From positions 1 through 41,124 of the forward strand of contig PUMZ01000381.1 of NCBI GenBank assembly GCA_003551565.1: 41,124 nucleotides of DNA. The letters run 5' to 3'. The notes under the pieces are model-generated. The model had not been told where the DNA came from. It made no database searches and worked only from the letters and a program-made list of their open reading frames with translations. How positions within the stretch are numbered: position 1 is the stretch's first letter; every line of letters starts with the position of its first letter. A program made the position numbers and the translations under genes. Positions 33,386-41,124 of this stretch are shown here, piece after piece. This stretch comes from Candidatus Brocadiaceae bacterium. GTDB taxonomy: Bacteria; Planctomycetota; Brocadiia; SM23-32.

Positions 33386-35893
33386 CTACACATCCAGATT
33401 CGTCGCTTCCAGTGCGTGCGTTTCAATGAACTCCCGTCTTCGTTCCACATTCTTGCCGGCGAGTATGCTGAAATAATTATCAGCTTCCACGGCATCTCCA
33501 ACCGTCACCTTCAACATCGCCCTTGTTTCCGGATCCAGTGTCGTCTCCGCAAGCTCGGAGCTGTTCATCTCGCCCAATCCTTTGTAGCGCTCCACCTGCA
33601 AACCTTTTCTGCCCAACTCCTGTACGGCTTTAACAACCTCCGACAGCGCACGGACCTTAATCTCTTCTTCACCGTTGGCCCGGAGGACAAATTTTTCCCC
33701 GTCCTCCGGTGTTTCCGGCGATTCAAAAAAGGATTCGACGGGTATCTGGTAGGATTCTATACGCTGCATTGTTTCCTGCATTTTTTCGTTTTCATGAAAC
33801 TTGTGCGGTTTCAGAACATTTGGCTGGTTCCGTGTTCTGGCAAGCCCCACGTAATCGTCTTCTTCGATGATTTCCAGCTCCTCCTCCTCCTGCCCCAGTT
33901 CCGTCTGGCGCTCATTGACAAAGTCGTCGTATTCATCTTCTGAGTAGAAAAAATGCTCCTTTTCCTCCCCTGCACTGTCCGTCTCCATCACCCTGTAAAG
34001 CGGCAGATAGGCCCCCTTGCGCAGTTGAAGATATCTCTGGAAAGATATTCCGTGTCCCTCGATCAAGCCGGAAAAAAAATCCAGTGTCCTGAGCTGCGAG
34101 AGCAACTCCTGGAAAAGGTTGGTGTCCAGTGTCTGAAGGGTATCGCCACCATTCATTTTATACGTAAGGGTCACATCCGTGCTGCCTAATTCAATCAGGA
34201 CCTTCTGAAGCGCCCTGTCGTCATAGGCATACTGCTCCTTGCCGCGCCTTTTTAACTTGTAAAGCGGAGGCTGTGCTATATACAGGTGGCCGTCCGCAAT
34301 AAGTGACGGCATCTGGCGGAAAAAGAATGTCAACAGAAGCGTGCGTATGTGCGCTCCGTCGATATCGGCATCGGTCATGATAATGACTTTGTCGTAACGC
34401 AGATCCTCTATGCTGAATTCGTCCGTTCCGATGCCGGTGCCCAGCGCGCTGATAAGAGTTCCGATCTCTTCGTTAGCAAGCATCTTATCAACTCGTGCTT
34501 TTTCAACGTTCAGAATGACGCCCCGCAGGGGCAATATCGCCTGGAATTCTCTGTTCCGCCCCATGCTGGCGGTGCCGCCGGCACTTTGACCCTCGACAAT
34601 GAACAATTCCGTATCTTCTTTGCTCTTGCTGCTGCAATCCCGCAACTTGGCCGGCAGGCTTCCGCGACTCAAGGCCCCTTTTCTGCGGGTCAGATCCCTT
34701 GCTTTCTTTGCCGCTTCACGCGCACGGGCCGCCTCCACGGCTTTCTCCACGACTTTCTGGGCCACTTTGGGATGCTCTTCGCAATAAGTCGAGAGCTTCT
34801 CGCCCATGATCTGCTCGACCAGACCCTGCACTTCCCGGTTCCCGAGCCGCGTCTTGGTCTGTCCTTCGAACTGGGGGGACGGGAGTTTGACGCTGACCAC
34901 GCCTATCAGCCCTTCACGGTAATCGTCCCCGGCGGGGGAAGTGTCTTTAAGAATTCCCCTCTCCCTGGCCCAGTTGTTGAACGTTCTGGTCAGGGCCGCT
35001 CTGAAGCCACTCAAATGGGTGCCGCCATCCATTGTATTGATATTGTTGGCAAAGGAAAAAATGACCTCATTGTAGGCGTCGTTATACTGAAGAGCAATCT
35101 CGGCGATAATTCCTTCCCGTTCGTCCTGTATGCTTATTACGTCATGCAGGGGATTTTTTCCTTCCCCCAAATAGCCGACAAATTCCTTGATTCCCTCCTC
35201 ATAATGGAAATGCTCTTCTTTCTCGGGGCTTTCACTGTGAAGTGTAATGCGAACACCGCTGTTTAAAAAGGCAAGCTCTCTGAGGCGGCCCACTATTTTC
35301 TCGTAATTGATCGTCGCGTCACCGAACACTTCTTCGTCCGGTTTGAATGTTACTTTCGTCCCGCGCCGGCCCGAACGCCCCCTCTTTTCCACGGGAGTCT
35401 TCGGCTCTCCTTTCTCATAACGCTGGTAATACAGATGCTTATCTCTCCACACCTCCACCTCCATCCATTCACTCAGCGCATTGACGCACGATACTCCCAC
35501 CCCGTGCAATCCTGCGGAAACTTTGTAGCTGTTATTGTCGAATTTCCCCCCCGCGTTCAGAGTCGTCATGACAACTTCGAGCGCCGACTTCCCGGATTCG
35601 GGGTGAATATCCACCGGTATTCCCCTGCCGTTGTCCATCAGCGAGACGCTCCCATCGTTGAAAAGTCTTACGATGATCTCATCGCATACCCCCACCATGG
35701 TCTCATCGATGCTGTTTGCCACGACTTCTTCAAAAAGGTGATGCAGGCCGCGTTCGGACGTATCTCCTATGTACATTGCCGGCCGCAACCTTACATGTTC
35801 GATGCCTCCCAGAACTCGAATGGAGGAAGCATCGTATGTGCTGTTCTCTTGCTCTTTTTTTTCTTCGTTCATCGCTTTTTTCGTTTCACCCAT
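33386..35893 (-). CDS. gyrB: DNA gyrase subunit B
   Basis: GyrB hydrolyses ATP and closes the gate of gyrase. The 835 residues show the GHKL ATPase motifs (VANSIDETMVG, DNGRGIPVDIHPESG, GGKFDNNSYKVSAGLHGVG), the transducer Lys in QTKTRLGN, the Toprim Glu (VEGQSAGGT) and TDADIDGAHIRTLLLTFF, and the C-terminal ERYKGLGEMN. A long acidic insert (about 600-740) follows the Toprim part, giving a length like the E. coli enzyme. The Asp of the usual EGDSAGG is Gln here (residue 436, codon 34586-34588; E. coli position 426). The ATG at 35893 is used; an ATG at 35872 is possible. It lies 14 bases after dciA in the replication operon. Confidence 0.97.
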   Translation of the reverse strand: MGETKKAMNEEKKEQENSTYDASSIRVLGGIEHVRLRPAMYIGDTSERGLHHLFEEVVANSIDETMVGVCDEIIVRLFNDGSVSLMDNGRGIPVDIHPESGKSALEVVMTTLNAGGKFDNNSYKVSAGLHGVGVSCVNALSEWMEVEVWRDKHLYYQRYEKGEPKTPVEKRGRSGRRGTKVTFKPDEEVFGDATINYEKIVGRLRELAFLNSGVRITLHSESPEKEEHFHYEEGIKEFVGYLGEGKNPLHDVISIQDEREGIIAEIALQYNDAYNEVIFSFANNINTMDGGTHLSGFRAALTRTFNNWARERGILKDTSPAGDDYREGLIGVVSVKLPSPQFEGQTKTRLGNREVQGLVEQIMGEKLSTYCEEHPKVAQKVVEKAVEAARAREAAKKARDLTRRKGALSRGSLPAKLRDCSSKSKEDTELFIVEGQSAGGTASMGRNREFQAILPLRGVILNVEKARVDKMLANEEIGTLISALGTGIGTDEFSIEDLRYDKVIIMTDADIDGAHIRTLLLTFFFRQMPSLIADGHLYIAQPPLYKLKRRGKEQYAYDDRALQKVLIELGSTDVTLTYKMNGGDTLQTLDTNLFQELLSQLRTLDFFSGLIEGHGISFQRYLQLRKGAYLPLYRVMETDSAGEEKEHFFYSEDEYDDFVNERQTELGQEEEELEIIEEDDYVGLARTRNQPNVLKPHKFHENEKMQETMQRIESYQIPVESFFESPETPEDGEKFVLRANGEEEIKVRALSEVVKAVQELGRKGLQVERYKGLGEMNSSELAETTLDPETRAMLKVTVGDAVEADNYFSILAGKNVERRREFIETHALEATNLDV

Positions 35894-35907
35894 TCCCTTT
35901 TCTTCTC

Positions 35908-36231
35908 TTATCCAGCCATGAAAAATATTTCTTTCACGCCTTCTCCACCATGGGTCTTATTTAATTCCTCTAAAATTGAATGGCGCATAAATCCCTTGAG
36001 CGAATGCAGCAAAACCGGGGAATCAACACACACTCTGAGCTTCCCGTGTTCGTATGCAATGATGCGGGTGGCCGAGGAAATTTCCGCTCCAACAACTTCC
36101 TCCCAGGCCCGCCGAAGCGCGCCGTAGCGGCCTTTGTTGTAATACTTTTTTTCCCTTAAAATTCCTTCGGCTACATCCCCGAACTTCCTGACGGACACTC
36201 CTCCGAAATCCACGCTGTCTTCAAAACTCAT
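35908..36231 (-). CDS. dciA: DciA-type helicase loader (DUF721)
   Basis: DciA proteins help load the DnaB replicative helicase in bacteria lacking DnaC/DnaI. This 107-residue product carries the DUF721 pattern: LRRAWEEVVGAEISSATRI, then YEHGKLRVCVDSPVLLHSLKGFMRHSILEELN, and a short C terminus (GVKEIFFMAG). Its ATG overlaps the dnaN stop in ATGA (36228-36231), so the two are translationally coupled. It sits between dnaN and gyrB, the usual place for this gene near the origin in many phyla. Family assignment rests on pattern and position. Confidence 0.85.
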   Translation of the reverse strand: MSFEDSVDFGGVSVRKFGDVAEGILREKKYYNKGRYGALRRAWEEVVGAEISSATRIIAYEHGKLRVCVDSPVLLHSLKGFMRHSILEELNKTHGGEGVKEIFFMAG

Positions 36232-37340
36232 ACCTTTGCCTCATCTTTAACAACGGGGCTGACAACATAGATAAAATCCTTTCCCGACCTGAACAAACAG
36301 GGAGTGCTTCTTTCATTGAATTCCATCTTTACACCTTCCCTCTTGACCACCTGGAGCATGTCAAGAAGGTATTCCGGATTGAACGTTACCTTCTCTTCCT
36401 TGCCCTCATAATCAACGTTCAATTGGATGTGCGCATCCCCGAGATCGGGAGACTCTGCGGAAACAATCAGATTTCCACCCGAGAAAAGAAAATCCACCGC
36501 TCTGCTCCGGTCTGAAGTCATAAGAGACGCCCTCCCGATGGCGTTCAATAGCAGTTTTGTTGCAATCTCCACCTTGTTCTTGCAACTGCTTGGAATGACT
36601 TCCCTGTAATTGGGGAATTGTCCTTCTATCAGCTGGGACGTCATCCATCCTCTTGAATTTTTCGCCTTAAAACGGTTCTCACTCACATCAATCATGAACG
36701 GCTCTTCTTTGCAAAGACCGGCCAACCGGGAGGCTTCATGGATCCCTTTTTTTGAAACGATGCAATCGATCTCTTTATTTTCCTTATTCACCACCTTTTT
36801 TGTGACATTTGCCAATCTGGCGCCGTCCGCGGCGACTATATCCAGAATCCCCTCCTCATCAAGTTTTAAAAGTATCCCATTGAGTGCATATCTTCCTTTT
36901 TCCTGAGCTGTTGCAAATTCCGTCCTGGTGACCATGTAATTGAAAATTTCGGGATCTATCTCAACACTCTCCTTTTCCATCTTTTCAATGACCGGAAAAG
37001 ATTCAGGATCCTCCGACAATACTCTCACTTTTCCGTCCTTTGACTCAATATTGACCGCTCCTTCATCACCGTAGATTTTTATCCGTTCGTCGGGGATATT
37101 TCTTAAAATAGGCGCGACGCGATCTTCTATTAGCAGGGCGCAGCCTGCCTCTTCAACTTCGACATCTTCAACTTTAATGCATACACCCACTTCCAGGTCC
37201 GTTGCAGAAACATAAACCACATCTGTTGCGGCATCAATTTTTACATTTCTTAATGTCGGACGAGAAAGAGTGGACGTTATTATACTTCCTACGTGTTGGA
37301 CCGCATTGCTTAGAGCTTGCCGATCAGCGTTCAGTTTCAT
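36228..37340 (-). CDS. dnaN: DNA polymerase III beta clamp
   Basis: DnaN is the ring-shaped processivity clamp for the replicative polymerase. The 370 residues have the three-domain clamp pattern: LSNAVQHVGSIITSTLSRPTLRNVKI and VSATDLEVGV in domain 1, RYALNGILLKL and VAADGARLA in domain 2, and QLIEGQFPNYREVIPSSCKNKVEI with NPEYLLDMLQVVK in domain 3. The usual C-terminal MPM-R ending is replaced by VVSPVVKDEAKV. GGGAG precedes the ATG by nine bases. dnaA, usually directly upstream, is absent: a 520-base AT-rich gap and then a radical SAM gene lie there. recF, usually next downstream, is also absent; dciA follows with an overlap. Confidence 0.96.
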   Translation of the reverse strand: MKLNADRQALSNAVQHVGSIITSTLSRPTLRNVKIDAATDVVYVSATDLEVGVCIKVEDVEVEEAGCALLIEDRVAPILRNIPDERIKIYGDEGAVNIESKDGKVRVLSEDPESFPVIEKMEKESVEIDPEIFNYMVTRTEFATAQEKGRYALNGILLKLDEEGILDIVAADGARLANVTKKVVNKENKEIDCIVSKKGIHEASRLAGLCKEEPFMIDVSENRFKAKNSRGWMTSQLIEGQFPNYREVIPSSCKNKVEIATKLLLNAIGRASLMTSDRSRAVDFLFSGGNLIVSAESPDLGDAHIQLNVDYEGKEEKVTFNPEYLLDMLQVVKREGVKMEFNERSTPCLFRSGKDFIYVVSPVVKDEAKV

Positions 37341-37859
37341 GACGATCGTCTCCCGAAGTTATATGAAGTTTTATATATTCTGAAAGTAATAACAGACATT
37401 ATTATATTCTGTCGAAAAAGGCGAAAAAGAAAAAAACTATTGCACATCCCAAAAAAAAGGAAAGGGATATAGAGGTAAAGAAAGGAAAAGTGTGTGTGCA
37501 AAAGATGTAGAAAACTCTGTTATCTGCATGTGTAAAAAAGGATAAAAAAAAGGAGAAAAGAAAAAAAATGTTCATAAACGGAGTTTATCGTCATTTTGAA
37601 AACAGGAAAGAAACCATGAATAGAAAGAAGAATGAAAGATTCCCTTCACGTTTTCTACAAGTTTTGTTATTTCAAAGCCAAAAAAGACCGTACAAAACGG
37701 AACAGGCCGGTAAAGAACGGACAGGGAAAGATGGAACGATCAACTCCCAAAGATAACATTGATCATACAGTATTTTTGGGGGTTAAGTCAAGGGAACTGC
37801 GTGTGCTGAAAGCGGTGCATCGGGCCGTCTCCCGAGCGAGAAGATAAACTTCATGGAGG
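37341..37859. other. AT- and purine-rich gap upstream of dnaN; candidate origin/promoter region
   Basis: About 520 bases without a credible gene. From about 37410 to 37760 the plus strand is dominated by A and G (many AAAAAG, GGAAAG, AAAGAA tracts), unlike the rest of the window. Minus-strand promoter elements for dnaN lie at 37386-37415, and an isolated perfect TATAAT at 37406-37401. Its position next to dnaN and its strand asymmetry make it a candidate unwinding region. I found no consensus DnaA box (TTATCCACA) by eye, only weak matches such as TTATCTGCA near 37520. Short basic reading frames in it look like a product of the base bias. Confidence 0.35.
37386..37415 (-). promoter_or_regulatory. 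Possible dnaN promoter
   Basis: On the minus strand TCGACA (37415-37410) and TATTAC (37391-37386) are 18 bases apart, about 45 bases before the dnaN ATG. A perfect TATAAT (37406-37401) overlaps but lacks a good -35. Which one is used cannot be told. Confidence 0.35.
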
Positions 37860-39719
37860 TCATTCATTTGCTGCGAAAGCCCGCTTTTTTTCCGCGAGAA
37901 GAAAGTTCTTGTTTGCGCCGCAGTCGATATGATCCCAGGGGAGAAAGTCTCCTTCCTCACGCCGCCGGAAAGGACTGTTGGGGTGGGAATTATCATGGTT
38001 GTCTTCCATATGCATTCCGTGCGCCTCCATCGCCGATCGCCAGATGTTAAAATCAAACCTGTCGTTCCATGCATCAAAGCACGCTCCGTTCCTGTATGCT
38101 TCCAGCAGCACGTTCCCCATGCGCCGGTCTCCCCTTGCAAGTGCGGCTTCAACGACCGACTGAGCGGGGTCGTGCCATTTGTAACGCAACTTTCCGCTCC
38201 CGGAGAGACGGATTGTTTTCCATTTGCTCTTCAACACGTTCAATGGATCCATTGGTTCCCACTGCATGGGGGTATGGGGTTTGGGTACAAAGGGAGAGAT
38301 TGTGACATTGAGCTTCAGGGGCTTTTTGCCGGCCTCCTTTTTTGCCCTGGCGATGATGTCATTGCATAGCGGCCCGATGGCGTCGATATCTTCCGGCTCT
38401 TCACCGGGCAGCCCGACCATAAAATAGAGTTTGATCAGTTTCCAGCCGGCCCGGGCCGCCGCCGCGGTTCCATTATACAGATCCACAGTGGTGATGTTTT
38501 TTTTAATGATATCCCGCAACCTCTGGGTGGCGGCTTCGGGGGCCAGGGTGAGCCCCGATTTCCGCACGGCCTTGAGGGGTCCTACAAGATTTTCGATATC
38601 TCCCGAAACTCTCAGGCTCGGCAGCGAAATGCCGACGCTGAGAGGGGTGAAGTATTCCGTCAGCTTCTCCAGCAGCTCCGCCAGATAAGGATAATCGCTG
38701 GAAGAGAGCGAACTGAGTGCTATCTCGTCGTACCCCGTGTTCCGGTAGCATTCCACGGCCTGTTTGAAAAGCGTATCCGGTGACCTGAGACGTTGGGGTC
38801 TGCCGGTCATCCCGGCATGGCAAAACCGGCATCCCCGTGCGCATCCACGCATAATTTCAAGGTTTATCCTCTCATGAGTGGTTTCGACCAGAGGGACGAC
38901 AGGGTTGGTGGGAAACGGAGCGGCATCGAGGTTTTTTACATGGCGTGCCATGATGCGATCCGGCGCCCCATCGATGCGGGTTTGTATTTTTGTCAGCTTG
39001 TCTCCGGGGCCGAATTCCTGGCGGTAACACATGGGGACATAAAGCCCTGAAATGTTTCGTGCGGCCCCGATCAGGATATCTTTGCGATCTTTGCCCGTGT
39101 TTGACTGTTCCCTGTAAAAGTCGAGAAATTCCGGGAAAGACTCTTCTCCGTCTCCGATGAAAAAAATATCGATGAACTCCGCAAGCGGCTCCGGCGCGAG
39201 CGCGCCGGGCCCACCGGCTATGATCAGTGGATGCGATGCGGAGCGCTCCTTGCTTTTGAGCGGGAGACCGGCCAGGTCGAGCATCATTAAAACGTTGGAA
39301 TACAGAAGTTCTGATTGCAAAGTAAACCCTACCAGGTCGAAATTTTTCACCGGCGAGAAGCTCTCGACGGTGAAGAGCGGCAAATTGTGTTCCCGCATCT
39401 TCTCCTGCATGTCCACCCAGGGTGCGTAGACCCTTTCTGCGGCGGCCCACCGCCTGGAGTTGATGATATCATACAATATCTGGTATCCCAGGTGCGACAT
39501 ACCGATCGCGTACGTATCCGGAAAACAGAGCGCGACCGATACCGCCGCCGCATGCAGGTCTTTTTTGATGCTGCCGGGTTCGTTCCCGACGTACTGTCCC
39601 GGCTGGCTGACCTGTGTAAGTATGTGTTCATCCAAAAGCGTATGTATTTTTTCTGCCTCAGAGGGCATGGATGGTTTTCCCGGTCGTAAAAAAAGAGATA
39701 AAAATTCATCCGTCGGCAT
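37860..39719 (-). CDS. TIGR03960-family radical SAM protein
   Basis: A 619-residue B12-binding-like/radical SAM protein of the TIGR03960 type. An N-terminal Rossmann-like part (VALCFPDTYAIGMSHLGYQILYDIIN, LIIAGGPGALAPEPLAEFIDIFFIGDGEE) precedes the radical SAM core with the CxxxCxxC cluster site in MRGCARGCRFCHAG, followed by a C-terminal segment (TISPFVPKPHTPMQWEPM, KWHDPAQSVVEAALARGDRR) typical of the family. The [4Fe-4S] cluster cleaves S-adenosylmethionine; the substrate of this family is not known to me. In many genomes a DUF2344 partner follows; none does here. The ATG at 39719 overlaps the end of proC by 14 bases, so they are coupled. It ends 519 bases upstream of dnaN. Confidence 0.88.
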   Translation of the reverse strand: MPTDEFLSLFLRPGKPSMPSEAEKIHTLLDEHILTQVSQPGQYVGNEPGSIKKDLHAAAVSVALCFPDTYAIGMSHLGYQILYDIINSRRWAAAERVYAPWVDMQEKMREHNLPLFTVESFSPVKNFDLVGFTLQSELLYSNVLMMLDLAGLPLKSKERSASHPLIIAGGPGALAPEPLAEFIDIFFIGDGEESFPEFLDFYREQSNTGKDRKDILIGAARNISGLYVPMCYRQEFGPGDKLTKIQTRIDGAPDRIMARHVKNLDAAPFPTNPVVPLVETTHERINLEIMRGCARGCRFCHAGMTGRPQRLRSPDTLFKQAVECYRNTGYDEIALSSLSSSDYPYLAELLEKLTEYFTPLSVGISLPSLRVSGDIENLVGPLKAVRKSGLTLAPEAATQRLRDIIKKNITTVDLYNGTAAAARAGWKLIKLYFMVGLPGEEPEDIDAIGPLCNDIIARAKKEAGKKPLKLNVTISPFVPKPHTPMQWEPMDPLNVLKSKWKTIRLSGSGKLRYKWHDPAQSVVEAALARGDRRMGNVLLEAYRNGACFDAWNDRFDFNIWRSAMEAHGMHMEDNHDNSHPNSPFRRREEGDFLPWDHIDCGANKNFLLAEKKRAFAANE

Positions 39720-40533
39720 TTTCGTCGTACTGACCCAGCTCCCTGCTCTTCAGGGTTGCGGCCTCTACGGCATCCACAAGGGCTTTTCGCAGGCCGCGGC
39801 TCTCGAGGATGCGGATGCCCTCGATGGTTGTACCGCCCGGAGTGGCGACCGCGTCTTTGAGCTTCTCCGGATGTTCTCCTGTGGACAGCACCAGCCCGGC
39901 CGCGCCGAGCATGGTCTGGGCGGCCAGCTGCGTGGCATCGGCCCGGTTCAGCCCCATGTTAACCCCTCCGTCACTCAGGGCCTGGATCGCCATAAAAGCA
40001 TAAGCGGGACCGCTGCCGCTCAGTCCGGTGACGGCGTCCATCATCTCCTCGGGCACTTCCAGGCACAGTCCCACGGCCGAAAAAAGCTCACCGGCCAGGG
40101 CCGCATCTTCTTCGCTCCCGTCCGGCCCCCTGCAAAAGGCGGTCGCCCCCCGGTTCACTATCGCCGGAGTGTTGGGCATGGACCGGATAAGGCGCCCCGT
40201 ACCGAGCTGTTTTTCCAGCCACCGCAGCGTTTTGCCCGGCGCTATCGATATCAAAAGGTGTTTTTTAAGGATATGCGGGGCTATTTCATCGGCGACCCGT
40301 TGCAGGATATTTGGTTTGACAGCCAGAACAACGATATCACAGGCTTCAAGGATCTTGCAATTGTCCGGGAAAACATTGCCGCCGATCAGGTCGCTTGCGA
40401 TTCTCCTGCGGTCCGCGGATGGATCGCTGGCATAGACATTGCCGCAAGGTGCCAGTTTTGCCCTTATAATCCCTTTTATGAGGCTCTCGGCCATCCTTCC
40501 CGCGCCGATAAAGCCGATCTTTCCTTTCAACAT
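39706..40533 (-). CDS. proC: Pyrroline-5-carboxylate reductase
   Basis: ProC reduces pyrroline-5-carboxylate to proline with NAD(P)H, the last step of proline synthesis in the cytoplasm. The 275 residues contain the Rossmann motif IGFIGAGRMAESLIKG, VVLAVKPNIL, RSMPNTPAIV and the C-terminal signature GLSGSGPAYAFMAIQALSDGGVNMGL...ATPGGTTIEGI. Several ATG codons cluster at the start (40542, 40539, 40533). I use 40533 because GGAG lies nine bases upstream. It overlaps the radical SAM gene downstream. Proline and imported betaine-type solutes (gene at 40712) are both compatible solutes, but the two genes are separated by 178 bases. Confidence 0.95.
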   Translation of the reverse strand: MLKGKIGFIGAGRMAESLIKGIIRAKLAPCGNVYASDPSADRRRIASDLIGGNVFPDNCKILEACDIVVLAVKPNILQRVADEIAPHILKKHLLISIAPGKTLRWLEKQLGTGRLIRSMPNTPAIVNRGATAFCRGPDGSEEDAALAGELFSAVGLCLEVPEEMMDAVTGLSGSGPAYAFMAIQALSDGGVNMGLNRADATQLAAQTMLGAAGLVLSTGEHPEKLKDAVATPGGTTIEGIRILESRGLRKALVDAVEAATLKSRELGQYDENADG

Positions 40534-40711
40534 GATCATCATCTCCGGTGCAGCGGGTTTTTTGATTTCTCAATCCAAACTCCCAGAATGTAGCAGAGAT
40601 CCGGGAAAAAAGCAAATCAGCCGCCCGGACCGGAAGGGTGAGGTTCTGTATCAAGATCATGCCGCACAACCGGAGTGTATGCGGCCGTACCGGCCAGGTC
40701 GCCCTCCCCCG

Positions 40712-41124
40712 TCATTTCCACAATCCTTCCGGGGTGAGCCACATCTCCATCTTACCCAGCAACCAGTCCGAGAAGAGCGCCAGAATCGCGGCCGGGACGG
40801 TGCCTGCTATGAGGAGCGGCATTCTGACCGTGCGCAGCCCCTGAAATATCGGGTCACCCAATCCGCCGGCGCCGATCAAGCCGCAAAGGGTGGCGATGCC
40901 GATCGTCCAGACCGTTGCAATACGTATACCCGCCATTATCACCGGAAGGGCAAGCGGCAACTCGACCTTGAACAGAACCTGCAGCGGATGCATTCCCATG
41001 CCCCGGGCAACTTCTTTGATTGCGGGATCCACCTGGTTGATGCTTGTGTAGGTGTTGCGCAGTATGGGCAGAAGAGCATACAAAACAAGCGCAAGAAGCG
41101 CAGGCGGACGGCCGATGGTGGGAA
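40712..41124 (-). CDS. OpuBB/ProW-like osmolyte ABC transporter permease (start beyond the window)
   Basis: The C-terminal 136 residues of a membrane permease; the frame is open to the right edge, so the start lies beyond 41124. ALLALVLYALLPILRNTYTSINQVDP and the EAA loop EVARGMGMHPLQVLFKVELPLALPVIMAGIRIA are typical of permeases for glycine betaine, choline or carnitine (OpuBB/OpuBD, YehW/YehY). The EAA loop contacts the ATPase subunit. Further helices follow (GLIGAGGLGDPIFQGL, LLIAGTVPAAILALFSDWLL). The ATPase and binding protein would be expected just outside the window. Confidence 0.88.
   Translation of the reverse strand, partial: PTIGRPPALLALVLYALLPILRNTYTSINQVDPAIKEVARGMGMHPLQVLFKVELPLALPVIMAGIRIATVWTIGIATLCGLIGAGGLGDPIFQGLRTVRMPLLIAGTVPAAILALFSDWLLGKMEMWLTPEGLWK

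Noticed and set aside
37568-37847. Short Lys/Arg-rich frames upstream of dnaN, considered as rpmH-like or small DNA-binding proteins
   Set aside because: Their basic content follows from the A/G-rich strand; no ribosomal-protein or known motif is present.
37341-37859. Classic oriC with clustered DnaA boxes
   Set aside because: I could not find any TTATCCACA or single-mismatch cluster by eye; kept only as a candidate region.
1-41124. CRISPR arrays, tRNA or rRNA genes, transposases
   Set aside because: No regularly spaced direct repeats, no cloverleaf or rRNA-like sequence and no transposase motifs were recognised on either strand.

Overview
The window reads as chromosomal DNA of a Gram-negative, glycan-degrading bacterium. 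It is moderately GC-rich in the carbohydrate genes and clearly more AT-rich around dnaN. My best guess is a member of the PVC group (Kiritimatiellota/Lentisphaerae/Planctomycetota type). This rests on many secreted multidomain sugar-active proteins next to core replication genes, and on strong AGGAGG ribosome binding sites. It is an inference from style, not a marker-gene placement.

Layout. 1-171: a small repeat-bearing gap. 172-7930 (minus): a GH20-type hexosaminidase, an exported protein with a family module fused to a glycosidase-like barrel, and an exported GH123/DUF4091-type protein; the last two form an operon with its own sigma70-like promoter. 7931-8610: a divergent regulatory gap with a TTGACA-17-TAAAAT promoter and a long structured leader. 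8611-27638 (plus): secreted alpha/alpha-helical and beta-helical proteins with carbohydrate-binding tails, an SDR dehydrogenase/epimerase, a Wzz-like membrane protein, plsY, a membrane-anchored family protein coupled to dinB, a GH78 rhamnosidase and a second anchored family protein. 27757-28056 is a small membrane protein. 28126-37340 (minus): replication cluster dnaN-dciA-gyrB-gyrA, followed by an M20-like protein that has lost its Glu-Glu pair, gpgS (glucosyl-3-phosphoglycerate synthase) and a miniature family copy. 37341-37859 is an AT- and purine-rich gap, a candidate origin or regulatory region. 37860-41124 (minus): TIGR03960-type radical SAM, proC and the end of an OpuBB-like osmolyte ABC permease.

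Most unusual content. A protein family I cannot name occurs four times here: two full-length anchored copies (14504-16027, 25899-27638), one exported copy fused to a sugar-hydrolase-like barrel (2820-5177), and one 124-residue copy with the centre removed in frame (28126-28500). All share GITWTF...NGD near the N terminus, and the three long copies share a GG(H/W)GxGRK(L/W)P core. With the surrounding hydrolases this looks like an undescribed exported glycan-processing family that is duplicating locally. Other points are a dispersed hairpin repeat in two gene leaders, non-standard residues at quinolone-contact positions of both GyrA and GyrB, a dnaN locus without dnaA or recF, and a probable non-catalytic M20 protein coupled to gpgS.
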